Below the pieces are notes generated by a model. That model ran no database searches and had not been told where the DNA came from. It saw only the letters and a program-made list of their open reading frames with translations. This document shows positions 9,235 through 21,068 of a DNA stretch of 64,000 nucleotides, piece after piece. The stretch covers positions 248,001-312,000 of the forward strand of contig NZ_CP026604.1 in NCBI RefSeq assembly GCF_003063625.1, given 5' to 3'. The stretch is from Saccharobesus litoralis (GTDB taxonomy: Bacteria > Pseudomonadota > Gammaproteobacteria > Enterobacterales > Alteromonadaceae). Within the stretch, counting starts at the first letter, position 1. Every line of letters starts with the position of its first letter. The position numbers and the translations under genes are program-made.

Positions 9235-10464
9235 ATGAAAAAACACAATTTACATTCATACGCCATGACACGTCGTAATGCTTTAAAAACGTTACTGGCT
9301 TCGGGGTTTTCAAAAGCCTTGCTTAGCAGTTCGCCTCTGATCTCTGGGTTATTATTATCAAGGCAGGCTCAGGCAAATACGTTACCAAATAAATCTATTG
9401 CTATTTATATTCCTGGTGGCGGTATACACGATATGTGGGCGCCGAGTGGTTCGGGTTCTAACATGGTGATGCAAGCCATGTCATCCAGTTATGAATCTGT
9501 TAAAACAGACTGTAATTTTCTGCTTAACATGAACCATACCAATGCCGGACACGGACAAATGCCGCGCATCTTATCTAATAGTTGGTCGGGTAGTGGGGTA
9601 GATAGTTACGACGTTTACATGGGTAAACAGCTCGGCGCTGAGTTACCTTTTACCTATGTCAATTTAGGGGTGCACAGTAACGGTAAAGGTTACTTAACTC
9701 GCGATGGCAATACCCAAATACCATTTGAGGACAATCCATTTACTGCGTTCAAATTGCTGTTTGGTGCTAATACAGGCGGAAGTGCTAAAACACCAATTTT
9801 GGATGCACATGCCGATGCAGTTAATTCGATTAAAAATCAATTGGCTGGTTATGAAGTAGAGCGTTTAAATGAGCATTTAGATGCGATTTCAGATACCCAG
9901 CGTCGGTTAGATGATTTAGTCGGCAGCAGTTCTTGTAGTGCAGCGCCAGACAGTAGCGAATTTAATTTAACATTTGATACCTTTAGCCAGCAAGCGCGTT
10001 TGCAGGCTGACATTGCGGTAGCGGCACTTAAATGCAATATCACACGTTCGGTGTCTATTGCATTTGGTAATCATCAATGTGAGTTTCGTATTCCTGAGTT
10101 AAATTACACAGGCAGTTATCATCAATCGATCCATGGTGGTAGTAACGGCCAAGCCAATTACCCTTACTATACGGAAATGCGTAATCATCTGGGTAGCTTT
10201 ACCGCCTATTTGATCCAAAAATTAAAGGATGAAAACTTATTGAATAGCACAGTGGTGATTGAAACGACGGATATGGGGCATGCTGACAAACACAGTAGTG
10301 TCGATGTACCTTTGATGATTGCAGGGGGCGGCAGTGCTATGTTCCGCGGCGTATCTACACCAACCGGAGGACAATATAATCAGTTGGATGCATTGCATAC
10401 TGCGGCGGCTGTTTGTGGAGTTAACTTACCTTACGGACAACAAATACCAGGGGTGTTAACTTAA
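9235..10464 (+). CDS. DUF1552 protein with Tat-like leader, 409 aa
   Basis: The start is ATG 9235, preceded by TCGGAGGA; a frame-open ATG at 9190 has no such site. The N-terminus contains MTRRNALKTLLASG followed by a hydrophobic stretch and QAQA, a twin-arginine-type leader. The body fits DUF1552, an uncharacterised family in the sulfatase/alkaline-phosphatase-like group: AIYIPGGGIHDMWAPSG near the mature N-terminus, NMNHTNAGHGQMPRILSN, an HHQSIHGG-like segment (YHQSIHGGSNGQANY) and ETTDMGHADKHSSVDVPLMI near the end. Several His could bind a metal. It starts 17 bp after the multiheme gene and ends at a strong terminator, so the three genes form one unit. A paralogue lies at 38410-39702. Confidence 0.85.
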   Translation: MKKHNLHSYAMTRRNALKTLLASGFSKALLSSSPLISGLLLSRQAQANTLPNKSIAIYIPGGGIHDMWAPSGSGSNMVMQAMSSSYESVKTDCNFLLNMNHTNAGHGQMPRILSNSWSGSGVDSYDVYMGKQLGAELPFTYVNLGVHSNGKGYLTRDGNTQIPFEDNPFTAFKLLFGANTGGSAKTPILDAHADAVNSIKNQLAGYEVERLNEHLDAISDTQRRLDDLVGSSSCSAAPDSSEFNLTFDTFSQQARLQADIAVAALKCNITRSVSIAFGNHQCEFRIPELNYTGSYHQSIHGGSNGQANYPYYTEMRNHLGSFTAYLIQKLKDENLLNSTVVIETTDMGHADKHSSVDVPLMIAGGGSAMFRGVSTPTGGQYNQLDALHTAAAVCGVNLPYGQQIPGVLT

Positions 10465-10477
10465 TAGGGTATTACTA

Positions 10478-10513
10478 AGCAGTAGCACTTGGTGATAGGT
10501 GTTACTGCTTTTT
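10478..10513. terminator. Bidirectional terminator closing the CBM2-YceI-DUF1552 operon
   Basis: AGCAGTAGCACT (10478-10489) pairs with GGTGTTACTGCT (10498-10509), with one mismatch inside, and is followed by a T-run through 10513. It sits between the end of the DUF1552 gene and the converging AraC gene. Confidence 0.75.
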
Positions 10514-10530
10514 ATAGCAGGAAAACTGTT

Positions 10531-11469
10531 TTAATTGGCAAAGCGCATGGTCTGCTTTGGGTACTCTCCAAACAATTTAAAATAATCATTAGCAAAACGA
10601 CCCGTATTAACAATGCCGTAATTTTTCAATAAGGGCGTTATTTTCTCTGAAGGCTTGCCCAAAAGCTGTTTACGAATTTGATGTAAACGATACTGTATTA
10701 AATATTGCTTAGGCGTCATTTTTAATATGGTTTTAAATGCGTATTCTAATGTTCTAACACTACAAAAACTGGCTTGGCAAAGCTCATTAATTGTAATTGG
10801 GTTAGGCGCGGTTTCGTTAATGAATTGCAATGAACGCATTACAACATTTTGCCGAGTCGACATCGACGGTGGACTGGTATTTCCACAACGAAACACAGGT
10901 TCAATAAGTTCAACTAAGAGCAAGGCTACCGTGTCTAATACATCTTGTTGTAATGTAGCATTTTGGTAGTCAAGCGAACCATCTAACACGCGAGTAACAA
11001 AAGCCAGTAACTTAGTTTTGATTTGGATCGCTTTGGGTAAGACAAGTTGATTAAAAGTGGTTTCTAAACAAAGATCGACGTAGGTTTTACCATAGATGCC
11101 TAAATAGCGGTGTAAAATGGTTTTATCAATTGAAATGGTTATACCGTGAAAGACAGCCGCGTGTCGCGTCACAATATCGCGCTTATTATCACAAACAATT
11201 AAATGTTCGTCTGCCATCTCCAATCCGCAATATTGGTATTCAATACCAAGTTGAGGAACAACAAAGAAATAATGTTCGTTGGCAATAGTGCCGTAATTCA
11301 GGGTTTCTCCTTCAGTTGTACGATAACCCAAAATAAGATCAGGAGAGGCTACTAATTTATGTCTATTATTAAATACACCACTAGAAAGCTGCATAGCATC
11401 TAAGCTAGCTTCTTGTATTGCATCAATATACTCTTCAATTGTGGTGTAACTTCCGTCAGTTAATTGCAT
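10531..11469 (-). CDS. AraC-family transcriptional regulator, 312 aa
   Basis: The C-terminal ~100 residues form a double helix-turn-helix of the AraC/XylS type: ITINELCQASFCSVRTLEYA, then the second helix pair ending in LFGEYPKQTMRFAN, the usual family terminus. The N-terminal ~200 residues resemble the effector-binding half of EutR/OruR-like members, with no membrane segment. It converges on the DUF1552 operon and diverges from uvrA. Control of the neighbouring redox/CBM2 operon is possible but only by proximity. The effector is unknown. Start is ATG 11469. Confidence 0.88.
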   Translation of the reverse strand: MQLTDGSYTTIEEYIDAIQEASLDAMQLSSGVFNNRHKLVASPDLILGYRTTEGETLNYGTIANEHYFFVVPQLGIEYQYCGLEMADEHLIVCDNKRDIVTRHAAVFHGITISIDKTILHRYLGIYGKTYVDLCLETTFNQLVLPKAIQIKTKLLAFVTRVLDGSLDYQNATLQQDVLDTVALLLVELIEPVFRCGNTSPPSMSTRQNVVMRSLQFINETAPNPITINELCQASFCSVRTLEYAFKTILKMTPKQYLIQYRLHQIRKQLLGKPSEKITPLLKNYGIVNTGRFANDYFKLFGEYPKQTMRFAN

Positions 11470-11787
11470 AGCCGTCCATTATCTCAATGTATTTCAATTT
11501 AATTATAATGATTAATGGCATCCTTGCTTATAAAACCCATTTATACTGCACTACGTTTAAGCTATAAACACTATCGTTATGGCTGCATATATAACCTTGA
11601 GCCCTAACTTTATTCAAACCAAGATAAAGCTTAGTAAAGCTAAATTCATCTTAATTAACAAATCACATAAAAATTAATAAAATATTCACTAGATCCCACT
11701 GTTTTTTTATTCAGTAGACGGTTCAAAAGCAATTCGATAAATGCCATACTGCGCGTTTGCTTGTTTAGCCCGCTATCGGAAGAATAC
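11470..11787. other. AraC-uvrA divergent intergenic region
   Basis: This 318-bp AT-rich gap holds the promoters of the AraC gene (minus) and of uvrA (plus). The only site I can support is the LexA box at 11698-11715. Nothing else structured is visible. Confidence 0.5.
11698..11715. promoter_or_regulatory. LexA (SOS) box upstream of uvrA
   Basis: ACTGTTTTTTTATTCAGT reads CTG-N10-CAG with symmetrical flanking A and T. It matches the gammaproteobacterial LexA consensus CTGT-N8-ACAG with one change (TCAG for ACAG). It lies about 73 bp before the uvrA ATG, where SOS control is expected. Confidence 0.75.
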
Positions 11788-14616
11788 ATGGATAAAATAG
11801 AAGTTCGTGGTGCCAGAACGCACAACCTTAAGAATATTAATCTTGAACTACCAAGAGACAAACTTATTGTCATTACAGGGTTGTCTGGCTCTGGAAAATC
11901 TTCATTAGCTTTCGATACACTTTATGCCGAAGGGCAACGTCGCTACGTTGAATCACTTTCTGCTTATGCTCGTCAATTTTTATCATTGATGGAAAAGCCC
12001 GATGTTGACCACATTGAAGGCTTGTCACCAGCCATTTCAATTGAGCAAAAATCAACCTCGCATAACCCGCGATCAACCGTCGGGACAATCACTGAAATAT
12101 ATGATTATTTACGTTTATTGTTTGCACGAGTCGGTGAACCTAGGTGTCCAACACATGATGTTGCCTTAGCTGCGCAAACTGTCAGCCAAATGGTTGACCA
12201 AGTTATGGCCATGCCGGAAGGTGCTAAACTCATGTTACTGGCCCCTGTCGTGCAAGAACGAAAAGGTGAGCATGTAAAGACCCTTGAAAACCTTGCTGCT
12301 CAAGGATTTATTCGTGCGCGTATAGATGGTGAAGTGTGTGATTTAAGCGATCCACCCGCATTAGACCTACATAAAAAACACACGATTGAAGTGGTAGTCG
12401 ATCGTTTTAAAGTACGAGAAGACTTAAAACTGCGATTGGCAGAATCCTTCGAAACTTCGTTAGAGCTAGCTAATGGTGTAGCTAAAATAGCGTGGATGGA
12501 TGAACCAGAAAAAGACGAAATTGTATTTTCTGCCAATTTCTCTTGTCCGCACTGTGGTTACAGCATGGCTGAAGTCGAACCGCGCATGTTCTCTTTTAAT
12601 AACCCAACCGGTGCTTGTAAAACATGTGATGGCTTAGGTGTTCAACAGTTTTTTGACCCAGAGCGTATTGTCGTTAACCCTGAAGTTAGCCTAGCAAATG
12701 GGGCAATAAAAGGCTGGGATAAACGCAGTTTTTATTATTTTTCTATGTTGAAAACGGTTGCTGAGCATTATGACTTTGATATTAATCAGCCTTGGCAAGA
12801 GATCTCCGACGAACATCAACAAATCGTTTTACATGGTAGCGGCCGAACTAAACTCGAATTCAAATACATGAACGACAGAGGCGATGTGATTAATCGTACT
12901 CACACGTTTGAAGGGGTGATCCCGAATATGGATCGCCGCTATAAAGAAACAGAATCCAATGCTGTTCGAGAAGAACTAACTAAGTTACTCAATACCGCTA
13001 AATGTGGTTCATGTAGTGGCTCGCGATTAAGAGAAGAAGCGCGTAACGTATTTATTGATAACACCAATTTACCGCACATTGCAGACTTATCGATTCAAGA
13101 TGCGTTACGTTTTTTCCAAGGGCTAGCTTTAACTGGTCAGCGAGCGCAAATCGCAGAAAAAATCTTAAAAGAAATTAATGACAGATTAGGTTTCTTAGTC
13201 AACGTGGGTTTAGATTATTTAAACCTTTCGCGTAGTGCAGACACCTTATCTGGTGGTGAGGCGCAGCGTATTCGCCTTGCAAGTCAAATTGGTGCAGGGC
13301 TTGTTGGTGTTATGTATGTGCTAGATGAGCCTTCTATTGGTTTACACCAACGTGATAACGAAAGACTATTGGCTACGCTTAATCATCTTCGTGATTTAGG
13401 TAATACCGTTATCGTGGTAGAGCATGATGAAGATGCAATTCGTTGTGCTGATTATGTGGTGGATATTGGCCCTGGTGCAGGTGTGCACGGCGGCGAAGTC
13501 GTTGCGTGTGGTAATGTCGAAGAAATTAAAGCGTCACCTAAATCATTAACCGGTAAGTATTTATCTGGCGAAAAGAAAATAGCCGTGCCCGCTAAACGCC
13601 ACGAACCAAGTGAGCGCTGGTTAACGCTAGAAGGCGCAACTGGAAATAACCTTAAAGATGTAGATTTAGCAATACCGGTTGGTTTAATGACCTGTATTAC
13701 TGGTGTGTCGGGTTCAGGTAAATCGACTCTGATTAATGATACTTTATATTCAATTGCTCAACGTGAGTTAAACCGTGCACAATCCAATGATCCAGCGCCT
13801 TATCGAAAGATAACGGGTTTGGATATGATGGACAAAGTTGTTGATATTGATCAAAGTCCAATTGGCCGAACACCACGCTCAAACCCAGCAACTTATACCG
13901 GCATATTTACGCCAATTCGTGAATTATTTGCTGGCACGCAAGAAGCACGTTCACGCGGTTATAAACCGGGGCGATTCAGCTTTAACGTGAAAGGTGGTCG
14001 CTGTGAAGCGTGTCAGGGTGATGGTGTTATAAAAGTCGAAATGCACTTTTTACCTGATGTTTATGTTCCTTGTGATGTATGTAAGGGCAAACGCTACAAC
14101 CGTGAAACCTTGGAAATTAAATATAAAGGTAAGAATATTCATGAAGTATTAGATTTAACCGTAGAAGACGCTCGTGAATATTTTGATGCCGTGCCCGCCA
14201 TAGCAAGAAAATTACAAACCTTAATGGACGTAGGATTATCCTATATCCGCTTAGGTCAATCCGCGACAACCTTATCTGGTGGTGAAGCACAACGGGTTAA
14301 GCTGGCGCGAGAATTATCTAAACGCGACACCGGTGACACCTTATATATTCTTGATGAACCAACCACAGGTCTACATTTTGCGGATATAGAACTACTATTA
14401 ACCGTATTACACCGATTACGTGATCACGGTAATACCATAGTGATCATTGAACACAATTTAGATGTTGTAAAAACTGCGGATTGGATAGTTGATCTTGGCC
14501 CTGAAGGGGGCAGTGGTGGCGGACAAATATTGTTTAGTGGCACACCAGAAGCATTATGCGAAACCGATTGTGGTTCTCATACAGCGAGATTTTTAAAGCC
14601 ATTGTTAGAACAATAA
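11788..14616 (+). CDS. uvrA: UvrABC excision nuclease subunit A
   Basis: UvrA is the ATPase damage sensor of nucleotide excision repair and loads UvrB on DNA. The start is ATG 11788 ([19 protein letters not shown], identical in layout to E. coli), with GGAAG upstream; an in-frame TTG at 11761 is not needed. The 942-residue length matches the family (~940). Two ABC modules are present: Walker [11 protein letters not shown] near residue 31 and [10 protein letters not shown] near 640, with ABC signatures [10 protein letters not shown] and [11 protein letters not shown]. Both zinc fingers are intact: CPHCGYSM...CKTCDG and CEACQGDG...CDVCKGK. A LexA box precedes it, and a strong terminator follows. 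Confidence 0.98.
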   Translation: MDKIEVRGARTHNLKNINLELPRDKLIVITGLSGSGKSSLAFDTLYAEGQRRYVESLSAYARQFLSLMEKPDVDHIEGLSPAISIEQKSTSHNPRSTVGTITEIYDYLRLLFARVGEPRCPTHDVALAAQTVSQMVDQVMAMPEGAKLMLLAPVVQERKGEHVKTLENLAAQGFIRARIDGEVCDLSDPPALDLHKKHTIEVVVDRFKVREDLKLRLAESFETSLELANGVAKIAWMDEPEKDEIVFSANFSCPHCGYSMAEVEPRMFSFNNPTGACKTCDGLGVQQFFDPERIVVNPEVSLANGAIKGWDKRSFYYFSMLKTVAEHYDFDINQPWQEISDEHQQIVLHGSGRTKLEFKYMNDRGDVINRTHTFEGVIPNMDRRYKETESNAVREELTKLLNTAKCGSCSGSRLREEARNVFIDNTNLPHIADLSIQDALRFFQGLALTGQRAQIAEKILKEINDRLGFLVNVGLDYLNLSRSADTLSGGEAQRIRLASQIGAGLVGVMYVLDEPSIGLHQRDNERLLATLNHLRDLGNTVIVVEHDEDAIRCADYVVDIGPGAGVHGGEVVACGNVEEIKASPKSLTGKYLSGEKKIAVPAKRHEPSERWLTLEGATGNNLKDVDLAIPVGLMTCITGVSGSGKSTLINDTLYSIAQRELNRAQSNDPAPYRKITGLDMMDKVVDIDQSPIGRTPRSNPATYTGIFTPIRELFAGTQEARSRGYKPGRFSFNVKGGRCEACQGDGVIKVEMHFLPDVYVPCDVCKGKRYNRETLEIKYKGKNIHEVLDLTVEDAREYFDAVPAIARKLQTLMDVGLSYIRLGQSATTLSGGEAQRVKLARELSKRDTGDTLYILDEPTTGLHFADIELLLTVLHRLRDHGNTIVIIEHNLDVVKTADWIVDLGPEGGSGGGQILFSGTPEALCETDCGSHTARFLKPLLEQ

Positions 14617-14650
14617 TACGCTAATATTAATAGTTAAAAAGTTTAATAAA

Positions 14651-14684
14651 GCCCAATACTCATTTTTTAGTGTTGGGCTTTTTT
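14651..14684 (+). terminator. uvrA Rho-independent terminator
   Basis: GCCCAATACT (14651-14660) pairs with AGTGTTGGGC (14669-14678), followed by TTTTTT. It is 34 bp after the uvrA stop. Confidence 0.85.
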
Positions 14685-14763
14685 GTTTGGGTCGTACTAT
14701 TCGCGTCTTTCATTCGGTGTGTAAATTACATTAAAGAAAGAGGCTTTTAAAAACGCTAGAAAC

Positions 14764-14795
14764 AAAAAAAGCGAGGCAAACTAGCCTCGCTTTTT
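14764..14795 (-). terminator. icd terminator (bidirectional form)
   Basis: GCGAGGC (14771-14777) and GCCTCGC (14784-14790) form a stem flanked by A7 on the left and T5 on the right. On the minus strand it follows the icd stop by about 55 bp and ends in a U-run. Confidence 0.85.
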
Positions 14796-14848
14796 AATTC
14801 TAAACTCGTTAGCGTACTACAATAAGTACGCTAAACGTTGCGTGCGTA

Positions 14849-17469
<2,621 letters not shown>

Positions 17470-18129
17470 GTGCCAAAAACAAATTTTTCAACTTTAAAAA
17501 ACAAACCTAATCGCTTTAAAAAAAGAGTCGGCGCGAAACCAAGTAATACAAAAAGTCAGTTTAAGCGTGACTCCGAACCAGAAAAAATCCTAATATTTAA
17601 CAAACCCTTTGATGTACTCACTCAGTTTACCGATGATGAAAATCGAAAAACGTTAAAGGATTACATCGATATTCCGCATGTTTATGCGGCAGGTCGATTA
17701 GATAAAGATTCTGAAGGGCTTTTGGTCTTGACCAATAATGGTAAATTACAACATCAATTAGCGAACCCCCAAAATAATAAACAAAAGACTTACTGGGTAC
17801 AGGTTGAAGGGGATGTTGATGATGCAGCAATTAGTGACTTACAACGAGGCGTGTTACTAAAAGACGGCCCGACGAAACCAGCCAAAGTTAAAAAAATGGC
17901 TGAACCTAAAGTATGGCAGCGGGTGCCGCCGATCAGAGAGCGTAAAAATATTCCTACGACTTGGTTAGAGTTAACCATTACTGAGGGGCGTAATCGCCAG
18001 GTTAGAAGAATGACGGCGCATGTCGGATATCCCACATTGCGCCTTATTCGTTACTCAGTAGGGGACTACAAATTAGGTAATTTGCAGCCCGGTCAATACC
18101 AAGTTATAGACAAAGCGATCGGGTTTTAG
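17470..18129 (+). CDS. rluE: 23S rRNA pseudouridine(2457) synthase
   Basis: This RsuA-family enzyme isomerises one uridine of 23S rRNA. Landmarks are LIFNKPFDVLTQFTD, the catalytic loop AAGRLDKDSEGLLVLTNNG with the catalytic Asp in GRLD, and PPIRERKNIPTTWLELTI plus EGRNRQVRRMTAHVGYPTLR. All match E. coli RluE closely. The N-terminal ~40 residues are basic and variable. The start is GTG 17470. The last seven codons (IDKAIGF) and the TAG stop lie inside the terminal repeat of a miniature element at 18105, so the native C-terminus has probably been replaced. It diverges from icd. Confidence 0.93.
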   Translation: MPKTNFSTLKNKPNRFKKRVGAKPSNTKSQFKRDSEPEKILIFNKPFDVLTQFTDDENRKTLKDYIDIPHVYAAGRLDKDSEGLLVLTNNGKLQHQLANPQNNKQKTYWVQVEGDVDDAAISDLQRGVLLKDGPTKPAKVKKMAEPKVWQRVPPIRERKNIPTTWLELTITEGRNRQVRRMTAHVGYPTLRLIRYSVGDYKLGNLQPGQYQVIDKAIGF

Positions 18130-18376
18130 GGGCAGGTTTCTAGTTCCAGACGAAACCTAAGTACTTACATCCATGTAAGCAAAGCCGTCAAAGCTACCGC
18201 GTCCTGCTCACGCCCCTTACCTGCATCCATGCAGGCAAGCTTCGAATCCCTATGAGCATATGCTCTATTATGTGATTGGGGTCGCCTAAATGGATTTAGG
18301 TGTTAGAACGACGCAGGAGCCAAAGTCGAGAGTAAGCGCTGACAATGAACCATAAGACCCGAGCGAGAAGACTATA
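18105..18376 (+). mobile_element. MITE-like element, copy 1 (full length, 272 bp)
   Basis: It runs from TATAGACAAAGCGATC to GCGAGAAGACTATA. The two ends are imperfect inverted repeats of about 24 bp. Inside are short palindromes, including TTACATCCATGTAA, a CCTGCATCCATGCAGG-type one and GAGCATATGCTC. There is no open frame of note. The left end overlaps the rluE 3' end. The right end stops one base before the stop codon of the converging beta-propeller gene. TA at both ends suggests TA-target insertion, as in IS630/Tc1-type elements; this is inference. Confidence 0.8.
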
Positions 18377-20887
18377 TTACTGGCTAACTTGTGTTATAGG
18401 AGAGCAGTCAACATCGATTAACTCATTTCCAAAAGCACTAGCTTTGCTAAAGCCAAGTTGAATAGCAGTACTTAAATCAACAGTGTTGATTTGATGAGCA
18501 TTTAGCTCGCCCGTACTGGCACCACAAACAGCAGGTACGGCCAATCCGCCCATACATTTAGAGCCAATAACTGATACATTGGCATCTGTCAGCTTTTGAG
18601 CAGAATCGGCTAGTGACGTGCCGCCGCCTTGGCATTGTAAAATACCGCGAGATTCAACAACATATTGTTGAGCTGGCATAACAGCCTGTTCAACTGTTGC
18701 ACTTTCGGGTGATTGCCAAAGTGCTGACCAAACAGTATGTCCATGCACATAGAACAATTGATCGTTATGAATAACGCCTCGGCCATTTGAGCCATACGTG
18801 CGCCAGCGTTTATCATCACTGCGTTGTTCCGCTTTAATTGCGCCGTTGTAAGCCAAAGGTTGAGTGGTATTAGTTAAATCAATATTGAATGTCTCTAAGC
18901 CTGAATATTGCCAAGTACCCCATTGACGATCAGCCGTTTTTTGCGAAATACTGCTTGGTATAGCCAATCTGAATGTGGAATCACTGGTTTTTAACATAGA
19001 AATAGCTTTATGTTCATATAACGCTTCGCTGCGACTACCGCTATCGCCTAACACTAAGCTTTGAACTTCTATAGGGTTATTAATATCACTGATATTAAAA
19101 ATACCAAATTTTATACCGCCTTCACCTTGAGTAACTGAATGACTCGGTGTTTGAGAATCACTGCTCTCATCGGCTAAGCTACTATTTATTATTTCACCAA
19201 ACCTACCTGTTGCATCCTCACCTATGCCTAGAATATGGTTATCGTCTAAAGGATGAAGATAAGTAGAGAAGCCTGGGATTTCTAATTCGCCAGTGATTTT
19301 CGGGTCGTTAGGTTGGCTAAGGTCAATCACATATAGTGGATCAATGCGTTCAAACGTAACCACATACGCTTTGTCGCCAATAAATCTAACGGCATAAATA
19401 TCTTCGTTATCTTTACCGATTTTTTTCGGATAGGTGTCATTAGGTAATTGAGCTATGGGTTCTAACGAGCTTTGTTGCTCGTTAGTTTGTAAAACAAAGA
19501 GTTGATGATCAAAGTTATCATTAGGATCGCCAGTACGTTTAGTTGTAATGACCCTGAATAGATCATCTTTTTCATTCATTTTAAATGATACTCCACGCCA
19601 ACCAAGATAACCGGGGACACTGCCGGAAGCAGTATATTCAACACCTGTATCTGTCACATCTAACTTATGAATAGCTAAAGAGGATTCTCCTTCATTGTAT
19701 ACTTGGCTGGTCAAGTAAATAGCGTTTTGCGACATATAAAAGCCATCTGTGTAAGTATTTAAACAGCTCGTCGAATAGTTGGTTAAATCATCCACATCAA
19801 AAACAGTGACAGATAAAACATTGCCATATGAACTATGTTCGTCACTGTTGTCTGGCAAATAACATGTCGCCATATCACCCAATGCAACGGGCTCTGCATC
19901 ATTAATTGTAATAGTTGGAAAAAGCTGTTGGCTTGACAATGCATTGACTAAATCAACATTCTTTTTGTAGTCTTCTTTAGTTTGCGGCGCATAATCTAAT
20001 TCGGCTGGGTAAGCAGGGGAAAATTGACTAACAACATAAAGCTTATTGCCGATACGTCGACTGCGAACTAAATAACCTGAAATACTCACGTTATGTAACT
20101 TAGCGGGCTGACTGGCATCGGCCACATCAAAGCTAACAATATCAACTGAGCCATTTTGCCAAATACCAGGATAACGCCAGTCGTCATAGGTCCAGCCCCA
20201 AGTATTTTTAGTTGCAAAAGCGGTGAGCTTATCGTTACTTAAATAGATATTTTGGTAGGAATGATGATCGCTTGGCGAATCAATCCGGGTGACTTCTTGC
20301 ATAACATCGAATTCATCTTTTTGCATAACACGAATAAATGATTCGAAATCCTGTGGATACCAAACATCTGGGGCAATAGGACTGGAAGCAGCTGTAACCT
20401 GAGCAACGCGAGGTTCAATCAATAAATCGTCACTGGTGTGGTTAACACTTATGAAAAGACTTTCACCGTCGTACTTTACAAAGTCGGCTTCATCTACGCC
20501 TTGTTCAATTAAATTGGTCGAACTAAACCCAGCATCATCGTTTAAAGAATCAACCGCATTTTCTACATTACCATCAGCACTAGCAGGCGCGGATGTCGTA
20601 TCAAAAGTCGTTCGAGTTTTAGTATTAAAAATGTAATTATGATTCGAGTTAACTAATAAGCTATTTTTAATGCGCGTTAAGGTTTCGTCGGCATTTTGCG
20701 CCTTTCTTAATTTGGCTAATGTTGGGGTTTGCTCAGACAATTGAATAACTTCAAACGTTGACGGACCCGTTCCTCCATTGTTGTCGTCACTGTCTGATGA
20801 AGAACTACCGCCACAATTTACTAAAGTAACCGCTAATGCAGTTGTCATGATAGCCAAAGCTATTTTATTATACTTATAAGATTTCAT
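18377..20887 (-). CDS. Secreted lipoprotein with beta-propeller domain (PF09826-like), 836 aa
   Basis: The N-terminus is a lipoprotein-type signal (ALAIMTTALAVTLVNCGGSS) with a Cys followed by Gly/Ser and an acidic-Asn linker. The body carries the phrase NLIEQGVDEADFVKYDGESL, characteristic of the uncharacterised beta-propeller family PF09826, followed by repeated blades (LFISVNHT, KLYVVSQFSP, IYLTSQVYN, AYVVTFERIDPLYVIDLS). A C-terminal Cys-containing region (LQCQGGG, CMGGLAVPAVCG) could form disulfides. It is predicted on the outer membrane or in the periplasm. Function is unknown. Its stop is directly adjacent to a MITE copy. The start is ATG 20887 with a purine-rich site upstream. Confidence 0.85.
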   Translation of the reverse strand: MKSYKYNKIALAIMTTALAVTLVNCGGSSSSDSDDNNGGTGPSTFEVIQLSEQTPTLAKLRKAQNADETLTRIKNSLLVNSNHNYIFNTKTRTTFDTTSAPASADGNVENAVDSLNDDAGFSSTNLIEQGVDEADFVKYDGESLFISVNHTSDDLLIEPRVAQVTAASSPIAPDVWYPQDFESFIRVMQKDEFDVMQEVTRIDSPSDHHSYQNIYLSNDKLTAFATKNTWGWTYDDWRYPGIWQNGSVDIVSFDVADASQPAKLHNVSISGYLVRSRRIGNKLYVVSQFSPAYPAELDYAPQTKEDYKKNVDLVNALSSQQLFPTITINDAEPVALGDMATCYLPDNSDEHSSYGNVLSVTVFDVDDLTNYSTSCLNTYTDGFYMSQNAIYLTSQVYNEGESSLAIHKLDVTDTGVEYTASGSVPGYLGWRGVSFKMNEKDDLFRVITTKRTGDPNDNFDHQLFVLQTNEQQSSLEPIAQLPNDTYPKKIGKDNEDIYAVRFIGDKAYVVTFERIDPLYVIDLSQPNDPKITGELEIPGFSTYLHPLDDNHILGIGEDATGRFGEIINSSLADESSDSQTPSHSVTQGEGGIKFGIFNISDINNPIEVQSLVLGDSGSRSEALYEHKAISMLKTSDSTFRLAIPSSISQKTADRQWGTWQYSGLETFNIDLTNTTQPLAYNGAIKAEQRSDDKRWRTYGSNGRGVIHNDQLFYVHGHTVWSALWQSPESATVEQAVMPAQQYVVESRGILQCQGGGTSLADSAQKLTDANVSVIGSKCMGGLAVPAVCGASTGELNAHQINTVDLSTAIQLGFSKASAFGNELIDVDCSPITQVSQ

Positions 20888-20973
20888 CGTGCTTTCCTTG
20901 AGTCTATGTTCAAAAGTTATAGCTAAATTTAGTTCACCTTGGCTTGTGTTTCTGTTTCAATTATCAATGAAAA

Positions 20974-20987
20974 TGTAACTAAATGTA
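20974..20987. promoter_or_regulatory. RstA-box-like site upstream of the mipA-rstAB cluster
   Basis: The minus strand reads TACATTTAGTTACA, a full match to the E. coli RstA box TACATNTNGTTACA as I recall it. It lies about 80 bp before the MipA/OmpV start, in front of a cluster that encodes a close RstA homologue. This supports autoregulation of the cluster. Confidence 0.65.
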
Positions 20988-21068
20988 ATTATAGGATGTG
21001 GACATTAGGTTTTGTCTTTTTCAGGTGTTACATTTTTATCAGTTGTTATTGTTTGTAAAATTATTTTA

